Of a stretch of DNA of 64,000 nt, positions 20,818-30,240 are shown in pieces (position 1 is the first letter of the stretch; the number at the start of each line of letters is the position of its first letter). The DNA lies in contig JAUVXU010000010.1 of the NCBI GenBank assembly GCA_030603445.1, forward strand, positions 1 through 64,000. The letters run 5' to 3'. Origin of the DNA: Methanomicrobia archaeon. GTDB lineage: Archaea; Methanobacteriota_B; Thermococci; Methanofastidiosales; NM3. Under the pieces are notes generated by a model. It made no database searches. It saw only the letters and a program-made list of their open reading frames with translations, and was not told the DNA's origin. A program made the translations under genes and the position numbers.

Positions 20818-21116
20818 TGGAAATAGCAGTTGTAGGGGAAGAAAGCTTCATGATAGGATTCAAACTGGCAGGAATAAAAAAGGGAATACTTGCACAACTC
20901 CCTGAAGAGTATGAAAAATCTCTAAAAGAACTGCTAAAAGACCCGAATATAGGCATGATAATCGTTTCACAAGAAGCATTTCATTCTATTTCAAGACCGC
21001 TTAAGCTAAAAATTGAGGAAACAACAAAACCAGTGATTTTCTCTATCGGTGAAAAAAGAGATCATGATTTGAAAAATCATATCATCAAAGTTGTTGGTGT
21101 AGACTTATGGAAATAG
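20817..21116 (+). CDS. atpF: A-type ATP synthase subunit F
   Basis: MEIAVVGEESFMIGFKLAGIK. Confidence 0.92.
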   Translation: MEIAVVGEESFMIGFKLAGIKKGILAQLPEEYEKSLKELLKDPNIGMIIVSQEAFHSISRPLKLKIEETTKPVIFSIGEKRDHDLKNHIIKVVGVDLWK

Positions 21117-22876
21117 GGTCAAAAAAGTCAAAAAGAGGTCCGCGTATCTTCAAAGTATCCGGTCCTGTGGTAGTAGTTGAGAATCTAGATGGACGAATGT
21201 ACGACGTGGTCCTTGTAGGGGAAAATCAGCTGATGGGGGAGATTATAGGAATAGACGGAGATTTATCTATAGTGCAAGTATACGAGGACACGGAGATGCT
21301 AAAGCCACACGATCCTGTGAAGAACACAGGACATCCGTTGTCTGTTGAGCTTGGCCCAGGACTATTGACATCCATATATGATGGAATACAGCGCCCGCTT
21401 CCAAAGATTGCAGAAGGCGGGCCTTTCATGAGGCGGGGAATATCGATACCTGCTCTTTCACGCGATAAAAAATGGAAGTTCGTGCCAACAAAGAATGTAG
21501 GGGACATCGTCAATGGCGGAGATGCAATTGGATATGTTGATGAGACAAAGAACTTCAGACATCTCATACTTGTTCCTCCAAAAATCTCTGGGAAAATAAC
21601 AAAAATAGAGGGGGGCGCTTTTACGGTCACCGAGACTGTGTGTGTCCTGGATGATGGGAATGAGCTGCAACTTATGCAAAGATGGCCTGTTAAAAAAAGA
21701 AGGCCTGTTAAAAACAAGAAATGGCCTGATAAAATCCTAATAACCGGACAGCGCATCCTAGACACACTATTTCCTCTTGCAAAAGGGGGGACTGCCGCAA
21801 TACCAGGGCCATTTGGCAGCGGGAAGACGATAACACAGCAGCAGCTTGCAAAATGGGCAGATGCCAAAATCATTGTCTATATCGGTTGCGGGGAACGCGG
21901 GAACGAGATGACCGATGTTCTAGTTGAGTTCCCTGAGCTAGTGGACCCAAAGACTGGGTCTCCTTTAATGGAGCGCACCGTACTAATAGCAAACACGTCA
22001 AATATGCCTGTTGCAGCCCGAGAGGCCTCCTCATACACTGGGATAACGATAGCAGAATATTTCAGGGATATGGGATATGACGTGGCGCTTATGGCAGACT
22101 CGACATCGCGCTGGGCCGAGGCGATGAGGGAAATATCATCGCGCCTTGAAGAACTTCCGGGGGAAGAAGGGTATCCTGCATACCTGGCATCGCGCCTTGC
22201 AGACTTTTATGAGCGCTCAGGCAGGGCCGAAACACTGATGGGAAAAGAAGGTTCGGTAACAATAATTGGTGCAGTATCGCCTCAAGGCGGCGACTTTAGC
22301 GAACCTGTTACCCAAAACACGCTAAGGGTAACAAAGACTTTCTGGGCACTTGACGCGAAACTTGCCAACAGGAGGCACTTCCCTTCTATCAACTGGTTAA
22401 AATCTTATTCACTATACCAAAATAATCTCTCCCCCTCCCTTGAAAAGGAGTTTTTGGGGTGGGAGGACAACAGGAAAAAGATCATGAACATACTGACAAA
22501 AGAAAACGAGCTTACAGAAATAGTACAGCTTGTTGGTTCTGATGCGCTGCCTGAGGACCAGCAGCTCACACTAGAGATCGCACGAATGATAAGAGAGTAC
22601 TTCTTGCAGCAAGATGCATTTCATCCCGTCGACACATACTGTCCACTGGAAAAGCAGCATTTGATCATAAAAGCCATCCTATTCTTTGCAGATAATGCCT
22701 ATAAAGCCCTGGAGATGAAGAAAAAACTACAAGACATAATGAGTCTGCAGTCCAAGACCATGCTAGCAAGAGCAAAGTTCGAGAAAGATTATGTCAAATA
22801 CCTGGGCAAAGTGGTTGAACAGATGGAAACGGACTTTAATTCCATTACAGGAGATGAAGAACTTGAGGGAATATAA
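21107..22876 (+). CDS. atpA: A-type ATP synthase catalytic subunit A
   Basis: Walker [43 protein letters not shown]. Confidence 0.98.
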   Translation: MEIGSKKSKRGPRIFKVSGPVVVVENLDGRMYDVVLVGENQLMGEIIGIDGDLSIVQVYEDTEMLKPHDPVKNTGHPLSVELGPGLLTSIYDGIQRPLPKIAEGGPFMRRGISIPALSRDKKWKFVPTKNVGDIVNGGDAIGYVDETKNFRHLILVPPKISGKITKIEGGAFTVTETVCVLDDGNELQLMQRWPVKKRRPVKNKKWPDKILITGQRILDTLFPLAKGGTAAIPGPFGSGKTITQQQLAKWADAKIIVYIGCGERGNEMTDVLVEFPELVDPKTGSPLMERTVLIANTSNMPVAAREASSYTGITIAEYFRDMGYDVALMADSTSRWAEAMREISSRLEELPGEEGYPAYLASRLADFYERSGRAETLMGKEGSVTIIGAVSPQGGDFSEPVTQNTLRVTKTFWALDAKLANRRHFPSINWLKSYSLYQNNLSPSLEKEFLGWEDNRKKIMNILTKENELTEIVQLVGSDALPEDQQLTLEIARMIREYFLQQDAFHPVDTYCPLEKQHLIIKAILFFADNAYKALEMKKKLQDIMSLQSKTMLARAKFEKDYVKYLGKVVEQMETDFNSITGDEELEGI

Positions 22877-24251
22877 GACCATCAATAAAATAACAGGCCC
22901 ATTGCTTTTTGTAGAAAAGACCAAACCAGTAGGTTACAAAGAGTTCGTGGTTATCAATCTGCCCAACGGCGAGACAAAAAGGGGGCAGGTGCTTGAAACA
23001 TCCAAAGACCACGTTATTGTGCAAGTGTTTGAGAACACCCAAGGAATAGATAAAAACACCTACGTTCACTTCTCGGGTGAAATTATACAGATGCCTGTTT
23101 CAGGGGCCATGTTCGGAAGGGTGCTATCCGGCATAGGAAAACCCCTTGATGGGGGAAGGGACATCATCCCGGAGGATAAAAGAAATATCCAAGGGGAGGT
23201 CATAAATCCTTATTCACGAAAAACTCCGGACGAGTTTATACAGACAGGGATCTCTACAATAGATGGTATGAATACTCTTGTAAGGGGGCAAAAGCTGCCA
23301 CTATTTTCAGGTTCGGGACTTCCGCATAACGACATTGCCTTGCAAATAGCGCGCCAGGCAACGGTAAGGGGAGAAGAAGAATCGTTTGCTGTAGTATTTT
23401 GCGCCATTGGCATAACGCAAGAAGAAGCAAAACAGTTCATGAATGAATTTGAGAAAACAGGCGCCCTAGAAAGAGGCGTCATCTTCCTGAATCTGGCAAG
23501 CGATCCTTCCATTGAAAGGATAATCACCCCGCGAATGGCCCTAACAACAGCAGAGTTCCTTGCTTTTGAATATGGTTATCACGTTCTTACCATCATGACC
23601 GATATGACCAATTACTGCGAGGCTCTCTTGGAGATAGGTGCTGCCAGAGAGGAAGTACCCGGAAGAAGAGGTTATCCTGGATACCTCTACACAGACCTTG
23701 CAACCTTGTATGAAAGAGCAGGCATAATAAAAGGGAAGAAGGGGTCTGTCACACAACTCCCCATCTTAACAATGCCAGGAGATGACAAGACCCATCCGGT
23801 ACCAGACCTAACAGGGTATATAACAGAAGGCCAGATATTTGTATCGCGCAATCTTCATAGGAAAAATATCTATCCTCCAATAGACGTGCTGCCGTCCCTT
23901 TCAAGATTGATGAACAGCGGGATAGGCCATAAAAAGACCAGGGAGGATCACAAATCGCTTTCTGATCAACTCTACTCCGCATATGCAGAAGGGCTTGATC
24001 TAAGAGGGCTAGCAACTATAGTAGGTAAGGACGCCCTTACTAGAAGGGACCAGAGGCTGCTCTCGTTTGCAGACTCTTTTGAAAATACGTTTGTACAGCA
24101 GGGAAAAGAAGAGAACAGACCTATAGAAACAACACTTGATATAGGTTGGGACCTCTTGTCAAAACTACCTGAAAACGACCTGACCCGCATTTCAAGCGAG
24201 ATATTAAAAAAATATTATGGGAGGGGGGAACCTGCCATTAGCCGAAGTTAA
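22854..24251 (+). CDS. atpB: A-type ATP synthase subunit B
   Basis: [57 protein letters not shown]. Confidence 0.97.
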   Translation: MKNLREYKTINKITGPLLFVEKTKPVGYKEFVVINLPNGETKRGQVLETSKDHVIVQVFENTQGIDKNTYVHFSGEIIQMPVSGAMFGRVLSGIGKPLDGGRDIIPEDKRNIQGEVINPYSRKTPDEFIQTGISTIDGMNTLVRGQKLPLFSGSGLPHNDIALQIARQATVRGEEESFAVVFCAIGITQEEAKQFMNEFEKTGALERGVIFLNLASDPSIERIITPRMALTTAEFLAFEYGYHVLTIMTDMTNYCEALLEIGAAREEVPGRRGYPGYLYTDLATLYERAGIIKGKKGSVTQLPILTMPGDDKTHPVPDLTGYITEGQIFVSRNLHRKNIYPPIDVLPSLSRLMNSGIGHKKTREDHKSLSDQLYSAYAEGLDLRGLATIVGKDALTRRDQRLLSFADSFENTFVQQGKEENRPIETTLDIGWDLLSKLPENDLTRISSEILKKYYGRGEPAISRS

Positions 24252-24864
24252 CCCTACCCGCTCAGAACTCTTAGAATTAAAAAGGAAGATAGAATTTTCC
24301 CAAGTAGGTTATGATCTGTTAAAAAAGAAACGCGACGCCTTAATGCTCGAACTCTTTGCCGCAATCAAGAAGGCAAAAGATGCCAGGGAAGAGCTTGATA
24401 GAGAGTATGAGATAGCACTTGAGAAAATTGCAGTAGCCCAGGCAACAGATGGGATAGCCAAGCTAAAATCATCTGCTTTTGCTCGCACGGACACACCAGA
24501 TATCATAGTAGAGAAACAAAATATAATGGGAATAGAGGTGCCGCATATATCCACTGTATCTGTTAGAAAGAAACTTTATGAAAGAGGATATGGTATTGGC
24601 AATACCTCATCGCGAATCGATGAAGCATCATACCACTATGAAATAGTTGTGGAAAAGATAATCATCGCCGCAGAGTTTGAGGCCATAATAAAGCGCATTC
24701 TAACTGAGATAGAGAGAACAAAAAGAAGGGTAAATGCTCTGGAGCATAGGATAATACCCCAATTGATTGAAACACAGCAAAAGATTCAGACCCGCCTTAA
24801 TGAGCAGGAGCGAGAAAACATATTTGTCATCAAGAAGATAAAAAAATGCATGAGGGGATCCTAG
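24217..24864 (+). CDS. atpD: A-type ATP synthase subunit D
   Basis: [35 protein letters not shown]. Confidence 0.96.
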   Translation: MGGGNLPLAEVNPTRSELLELKRKIEFSQVGYDLLKKKRDALMLELFAAIKKAKDAREELDREYEIALEKIAVAQATDGIAKLKSSAFARTDTPDIIVEKQNIMGIEVPHISTVSVRKKLYERGYGIGNTSSRIDEASYHYEIVVEKIIIAAEFEAIIKRILTEIERTKRRVNALEHRIIPQLIETQQKIQTRLNEQERENIFVIKKIKKCMRGS

Positions 24865-25268
24865 ACTTCCTCTATGAACACATCGATTACTTCGGGAATA
24901 CCGCTTATCTCCTTCTTTATCTCCTTTAACGAATGTTTGCATCCTGAAAGGTCTAACAGCTTTACCGAAGAATAAATATTATCATCAACGATCCCGCCTG
25001 TGCCAAATAGTATGTTTATGTCAAACTTGCCAAGAATAGCATCAACATTGGCATTTGTCCCAGGCACATTCTTTAACAAGACCTTTAGCTCCGCCGTCTC
25101 TGTTGATGTTGGGACAAGAGGTTTTATAGTGATCTCCTTTCCCGATGCCGAACCTTTGAAAATGATGTATTCTCCTTTTTGCATCCCAAGGACATCTAAG
25201 ATGTCGCAAGGTATGGTCACGTCGTTCTTATCAACCTTTATTATGGAAAAGATAGGCATGAAATACAC
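24861..25268 (-). CDS. SpoVT/AbrB-like domain plus ACT-like domain protein
   Basis: VDKNDVTIPCDILDVLGMQKGEYIIFKG swapped-hairpin pattern; C-terminal LLKNVPGTNANVDAILGKFDINI ACT-like. Confidence 0.65.
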   Translation of the reverse strand: MYFMPIFSIIKVDKNDVTIPCDILDVLGMQKGEYIIFKGSASGKEITIKPLVPTSTETAELKVLLKNVPGTNANVDAILGKFDINILFGTGGIVDDNIYSSVKLLDLSGCKHSLKEIKKEISGIPEVIDVFIEEV

Positions 25269-25433
25269 TTTAAATTATCAACATTTAAACATTATGGTGC
25301 AAGTATGATCATACAATTGCCACAAGGTATTACAGCCTTCTTGTCGAGAAATCCCTCTTTTTAGTAAAAGTACCATCATTTAACGTGACAAAATACAAAA
25401 CAATAATTAAGTAAAAAGAAAATATACAACAGT

Positions 25434-26204
25434 ATGACAATTATCATAACCAATGATGATGGGGTATATTCAAAGGGGATAAAAGCAAGCTACCAAGCAC
25501 TGCGCCCACTAATGCCCCTGATAATATCTGCACCTGAGTCGCAAAAAACAGGGACCGGGAGGGGATTTACACTATACAAACCCATACGCGTACGCGAAGT
25601 TAAATTTGGCGATAGCATTGCCTATGCCACAAGCGGGACGCCTGTGGACTCTTTATTGTTTGCAACAAGGGGGCTTGGTATTTGCCCAAGCCTTGTTGTA
25701 TCAGGCATTAATCTAGGGGAGAACATATCTACCGAGATAACGGCTTCCGGGACCGTTGGAGTGGCTCTAGAAGCTGCATCCTGCAACTACGCTTCAATAG
25801 CGGTATCACTTGAAGTGCCAAAGGACATGGCGAAATTCGAAGAAGGTAAGGACATCGACTTCCTAGCAGCACAGCACGTCACTAGAAAGATAGCCCAAAC
25901 TGTGCTTGAACATGGCCTGCCGGATGGTGTGGACCTGCTAAACGTCAACATCCCAAAAGATGCGACACCAGCAACCCCGGTAGAGATAACGTTCCTTGAA
26001 AGGAGGCTGTATGAATCCAAAATAGAAAAACGTACAGACCCTATGGGAAGGGCATACTACTGGAACTTAGGTGATATTATAGAGAAATCTTCACCTGGAT
26101 CAGACGTATACTGCATAAAAAACAAGCACCATATCTCAATAACGCCTTTGTCAATTGACCTGACCGCAAAAATAAATGAAAAACAATTAGAATACTTGCT
26201 CTAG
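25434..26204 (+). CDS. surE: 5'/3'-nucleotidase SurE
   Basis: MTIIITNDDGVYSKGI, APESQKTGTGRGFTL, VSGINLGENIS..SGTVGVALEA. Confidence 0.96.
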   Translation: MTIIITNDDGVYSKGIKASYQALRPLMPLIISAPESQKTGTGRGFTLYKPIRVREVKFGDSIAYATSGTPVDSLLFATRGLGICPSLVVSGINLGENISTEITASGTVGVALEAASCNYASIAVSLEVPKDMAKFEEGKDIDFLAAQHVTRKIAQTVLEHGLPDGVDLLNVNIPKDATPATPVEITFLERRLYESKIEKRTDPMGRAYYWNLGDIIEKSSPGSDVYCIKNKHHISITPLSIDLTAKINEKQLEYLL

Positions 26205-27115
26205 TTCTTTCTCCCAATAGCAAGCATCCTCTCCAGTGGCTCCCTTGCTGCATCAAGTATCTTTTCAGGAAGCACTATCTTATTATCGCCTGTCTTCATT
26301 GTATGGTATATCTTTTCAAGCGTAACTTTTTTCATATCGGCGCATATAGCATGCTCCACTTCATAGAATATCTTGTTAGGGAGCTCGTTTCTCAATCTGT
26401 AGCATAAACCCTTCTCGGTCCCTATGATAAACTCCTTTTCTGAGGATATGCTGGCAATTTTTAACATGCCATTTGTAGACAATACATTATCTGCAATAGA
26501 CTGCACCTGGGGTATGCACTCTGGATGTACTAACAATTTAGCATCAGGATGGCGCGACTTAAGGTGCAGCACATCCTCGGGGCGTATAAGCAAATTATGC
26601 ACATAGCAGTATCCCTCGTCTGGTATCGGGATAAGCGTCTTGTCTGTCTGTTGCTGGGTCCAGTGCAAAAGATTCTTGTCTGGGCCAAACAATATGGTGT
26701 CAGAATCTGCAGCCTCCACGATTTGTGCAGCATTAGCTGATGTGCATATTATATCAGACAACGCCTTTGAAGCTGCTGTCGTGTTGCCATATAGCACAAC
26801 GGAAGCATCAGGGTACTGTTCCTTCTTTTTTGTAATTATATCTGGTGTAAGCATTGCAGCCATAGGGCAGTATGCATTAGGTTCTGGAAGCAGGACCGTC
26901 TTTTCAGGATTTAATATAAGGGCAGATTCTGCCATGAACTTTACTCCGGCAAAAAGGATTGTTCCCTCTTCTAAGTCCTGCGCCCTATAACATAGATCAA
27001 GCGAATCACCCAGGTAGTCTGCTATGTCCTGTACCTCTGGTGGCTGGTAGTTATGGGCAAGGATGGCAATGTCCTTCTCCTCTTTCAAAGCATTTATCTT
27101 ATCAATAATATCCAA
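26201..27115 (-). CDS. nadA: Quinolinate synthase
   Basis: AILAHNYQPPEVQDIADYLGDSL, LVHPECIPQV, FYEVEHAICADMKKVTLEKIY. Confidence 0.97.
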   Translation of the reverse strand: MDIIDKINALKEEKDIAILAHNYQPPEVQDIADYLGDSLDLCYRAQDLEEGTILFAGVKFMAESALILNPEKTVLLPEPNAYCPMAAMLTPDIITKKKEQYPDASVVLYGNTTAASKALSDIICTSANAAQIVEAADSDTILFGPDKNLLHWTQQQTDKTLIPIPDEGYCYVHNLLIRPEDVLHLKSRHPDAKLLVHPECIPQVQSIADNVLSTNGMLKIASISSEKEFIIGTEKGLCYRLRNELPNKIFYEVEHAICADMKKVTLEKIYHTMKTGDNKIVLPEKILDAAREPLERMLAIGRKN

Positions 27116-27182
27116 AGTATCTCCCCTTATAACACGAAATCCGTTATATAATACAATTTAAAAAACTTTTGGGAAGAAAAAA

Positions 27183-27851
27183 TCATAGCAACGACATTAT
27201 CTCACGAAGCGTGGAGACGCTGTGATCAGGCGTAACATCTGCAACACGTTCATATTCAAAAAATCCATTTCGAAATAGTATTGTGGTAGCACCTATCGCA
27301 TTGCCGCCGCGTATATCTGTCTCCATCCTGTCCCCTATGACATATATTTTTTCGTCTCCCTTGCACGCAAGTTCGAAATTGCGAACGTTCTTCTTTGAGG
27401 TGCCTATCTCACCCGAAATTATTATGCTATCAAAATAATCCCTTATGCCAAGAAAATCGATTTTTTCATTCTGCCATTTCTTAGATCCATCTGTTACCAA
27501 ACACAGTCTGTAGCGCCCCTTTATATGCTGAAGCAGCTCTATAGCGCCGTCTGTAAGGCTAAATTTTTCATAAAACGCTTTCTCGAAAACTATACACGCC
27601 TCCTCTTTTACCGATTCAGGAAGGCTGGGATAGTATTGGGATAGGAATTTCTTGATTACGGAAGATGGATCAAGCAGCAATATAGCCTCATTTTGAAATA
27701 TAAACTCCTTGTCCTCCTTTAGAATCAGGGCCTTTACGATACGAAACAGGCGCTTTTTCAAAAAGAAAAACAAAAGCTTTCTATTGCCTTTTTGGGCAGC
27801 TTTCCATGTTGTGGCCAGAGTGTCGTCAAGATCTATTATTACCGTGCCCAT
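27183..27851 (-). CDS. HAD-superfamily hydrolase
   Basis: VIIDLDDTLATT, LVTDGSKKWQ, VIGDRMETDIRGGNAIG. Confidence 0.88.
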   Translation of the reverse strand: MGTVIIDLDDTLATTWKAAQKGNRKLLFFFLKKRLFRIVKALILKEDKEFIFQNEAILLLDPSSVIKKFLSQYYPSLPESVKEEACIVFEKAFYEKFSLTDGAIELLQHIKGRYRLCLVTDGSKKWQNEKIDFLGIRDYFDSIIISGEIGTSKKNVRNFELACKGDEKIYVIGDRMETDIRGGNAIGATTILFRNGFFEYERVADVTPDHSVSTLREIMSLL

Positions 27852-27910
27852 ATTATTAAAGCAGTAAAAACACTTTTAAACATTTCTTATCACATACCAA
27901 TAGTATTAAA

Positions 27911-28429
27911 ATGATGGATAAGTTACGTGAGCTGGCTTTAAAGCAGGGTGCGAATAATGCCACCATAATAGACCCAAGCACAATACAGCCCAGGGTATGG
28001 GTGCGAATGAAATGCCAGTTTGGATGCCCGGCGTATGGAACAAACTATACATGCCCTCCACACGTGCCACCACTTAAAGATGTAAAGGAGTTCCTTTCAG
28101 AGTATACTTGCGGCCTTCTAATAGAGTTTGTGGGACTAGCCACACTGCATGACCAAAAGAGAGTGCTAAAAGTTCTGCTTCGCTTGGAGAAGGAAGCTTT
28201 CTTTGAAGGTTATTACAAAGCATTTGGCATCGCTGCCGGACCTTGTCATTTATGCAAGGTATGTAAGGCAAAAGATGGAAAGCCGTGCTACGATATGGGG
28301 CGCCGACCCTCTTTAGAATCACTTGGAATTGATGTCTACGAGCTTGTCAATAGCTCCGGGTACACTTTATCCCCTGTACACAAAAAGAATGACGAATACA
28401 AGAGCTATGGAGTATTACTGCTTTATTAA
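27911..28429 (+). CDS. DUF2284 cysteine-rich metal-binding protein
   Basis: CQFGCPAYGTNYTCPPHVPP; AAGPCHLCKVCKAKDGKPCYDMGRRPSLESLGIDV. Confidence 0.85.
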   Translation: MMDKLRELALKQGANNATIIDPSTIQPRVWVRMKCQFGCPAYGTNYTCPPHVPPLKDVKEFLSEYTCGLLIEFVGLATLHDQKRVLKVLLRLEKEAFFEGYYKAFGIAAGPCHLCKVCKAKDGKPCYDMGRRPSLESLGIDVYELVNSSGYTLSPVHKKNDEYKSYGVLLLY

Positions 28430-28476
28430 AAGATAACCAAAAGATTTTTATTTTTAGTTATATGCAGCAACTGCAT

Positions 28477-28552
28477 AGCCGGGTAGGGTAGGGGACAATC
28501 CTGCAGGACTCTGGATCCCGCGACCGCGGTTCGAATCCGCGCCCGGCTACCA
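28477..28552 (+). tRNA. tRNA-Gln (anticodon CTG), encoded 3' CCA
   Basis: AGCCGGG/CCCGGCT acceptor, D-arm GGGT..ATCC, loop CTCTGGA (CTG at 28511-28513), T-arm CGCGG TTCGAAT CCGCG, discriminator A549. Confidence 0.93.
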
Positions 28553-28671
28553 TATTATAAAATAATGTCATTTATTAAACAAATTACCGATATTTTTAAC
28601 GTTATGTTAAAATAAACGGCAAAGAGTTTAAATATTATATAAATTCCCTTTTGAAATGTTTGGTGACCTAT

Positions 28672-28761
28672 ATGAAAACCACAACAGTAAATCACAAAAT
28701 AAACATGGCAAATAATATCACCCATATTTTTTCTACTGTGGTTTACGCTTATAGCTATTGA
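28672..28761 (+). CDS. Candidate 29-aa leader peptide (not in ORF track)
   Basis: MKTTTVNHKINMANNITHIFSTVVYAYSY*; GGTGA SD 5 nt upstream; TATA-like TTTAAATATTATATAA upstream; within hairpin-forming leader. Confidence 0.5.
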   Translation: MKTTTVNHKINMANNITHIFSTVVYAYSY

Positions 28762-28797
28762 GCACTATTTGCATTTGTGCATCCCGCTTACCTGCAT

Positions 28798-28822
28798 TCT
28801 AGCAGCTTATTGCTATTTTTTA
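28798..28822 (+). terminator. Hairpin plus T-tract in the leader before the aryl-CoA ligase gene (attenuator-like)
   Basis: TAGCAG-CTTA-TTGCTA followed by TTTTTT, directly before AGGAGGGG. Confidence 0.4.
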
Positions 28823-28831
28823 GGAGGGGTT

Positions 28832-30130
28832 ATTATCTTATCAACAAAAATTAGTAGATATGATATTATTTCACAACAAGAAAAACAATTACGATATACA
28901 ATTCGTGAAGGGGAAAAGAAGTCCCCTTGGATAAAGTCACAACTAAGTAAAGCAGGTTTAACTGCAAACGACATAAAGACGCGCGAGGATCTCCAAAAAA
29001 TGCCTTTTACAACAAAACAGGATTTGCGTGACAACTACCCATTCGGCCTGCTTGCATGCCCTCTGGAGGATGTGGTGCGATTCCACGCATCATCAGGGAC
29101 CACAGGAAAATCAACAGTTGTATACTACACCCAGGAGGACATAAACACTTGGGCAGGCCTGATGGCCAGAGTTTTGAAGACCACCGGGCTTACGAACAAG
29201 GACACCATGCAAATAATCTACACGTATGGGTTCTTTACTGGGGGATTCGGATTTCACTACGGGGCCGAGCGTCTTGGCATCTCCGTTATACCGTCTGGTG
29301 CGGGCAACTCAAAAAAACAGCTTGAGATAATGAAGGACTTCAAGACAACGTCTTTTACAAGCACCCCGTCCTACGCACTGCACCTGGCAGAGGTAGCAGA
29401 TGAAATGGGTGTAGACCCTGAAAAGGACCTCTCGCTTAGGCAGGGAGTATTTGGCGCCGAACCATGGACAGAGAAGATAAGGGAGAGGATAGAACAGGCC
29501 TTTGATATAGATGCCTACGACAACTACGGGCTCTCAGAACTTTGTGGGCCAGGCGTTGCATGTGAATGCGAAGAGAAGAACGGTATGCATTTTTGGGAAG
29601 ATTATTTCATCCTTGAGGTCATAGACCCGGACACTGGAGAAGTGCTCCAAGACGGGGAAAAAGGAGAACTTGTGTTCACCCCATTATGGAGGCAGGCCAT
29701 GCCCCTTATCCGCTACAGGACAGGGGATATATCGCGAATAATGGATGATGAATGCACCTGCAGCCTGCCATTTAAGAAAATAGAGCGTATAACAGGAAGA
29801 AGCGACGATATGCTAATAATAAAGGGGGTAAACATCTTCCCAAGCCAGATAGAAGAAGTAATATCCCAGCATCCGGAATTTAGGGGGCACTACCAGATAA
29901 TTGTTGAGAAGGAGGGCGCAATGGACGGTCTGACAATATGTATGGAAGTGACTGAAAATTTATTCTCAGGCAACCTTAAAGACCTTTTACAAGTGCAAAA
30001 GGAGCTAGAAAACAGCATGCGCTCGACATTTTTCATATCTTCAAAAATCAAGCTCGTGGAAGAAGGGGCCATCCCAAGATCCATGGGCAAGGCAAAACGC
30101 GTAATAGACAATAGGAGGAATAAAAAATGA
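28832..30130 (+). CDS. Phenylacetate-CoA ligase family protein (non-canonical start, see finding)
   Basis: FHASSGTTGKSTVVYYT, AEPWTEKIRERIEQAF, YDNYGLSELCGPGVACEC, RTGDISRI; SD AGGAGGGG at 28822-28829. Confidence 0.92.
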   Translation: MILSTKISRYDIISQQEKQLRYTIREGEKKSPWIKSQLSKAGLTANDIKTREDLQKMPFTTKQDLRDNYPFGLLACPLEDVVRFHASSGTTGKSTVVYYTQEDINTWAGLMARVLKTTGLTNKDTMQIIYTYGFFTGGFGFHYGAERLGISVIPSGAGNSKKQLEIMKDFKTTSFTSTPSYALHLAEVADEMGVDPEKDLSLRQGVFGAEPWTEKIRERIEQAFDIDAYDNYGLSELCGPGVACECEEKNGMHFWEDYFILEVIDPDTGEVLQDGEKGELVFTPLWRQAMPLIRYRTGDISRIMDDECTCSLPFKKIERITGRSDDMLIIKGVNIFPSQIEEVISQHPEFRGHYQIIVEKEGAMDGLTICMEVTENLFSGNLKDLLQVQKELENSMRSTFFISSKIKLVEEGAIPRSMGKAKRVIDNRRNKK

Positions 30131-30240
30131 TATATGGATTACCAAACACAACATTTGTTGTTGCCTTTGGACTTCCAGTAGTAATAGTCATCGTTCTCCT
30201 GATATGGGGAAAACTATACACCGTAGGGGAGGATGACTAG
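30127..30240 (+). CDS. 37-aa single-TM protein, probable symporter small accessory protein (not in ORF track)
   Basis: MIYGLPNTTFVVAFGLPVVIVIVLLIWGKLYTVGEDD*; ATGA overlap with ligase stop, symporter ATG follows its TAG directly. Confidence 0.8.
   Translation: MIYGLPNTTFVVAFGLPVVIVIVLLIWGKLYTVGEDD

Noticed and set aside
21226-21873. 215-aa minus ORF opposite ATPase subunit A
   Set aside because: Antisense shadow; no motif
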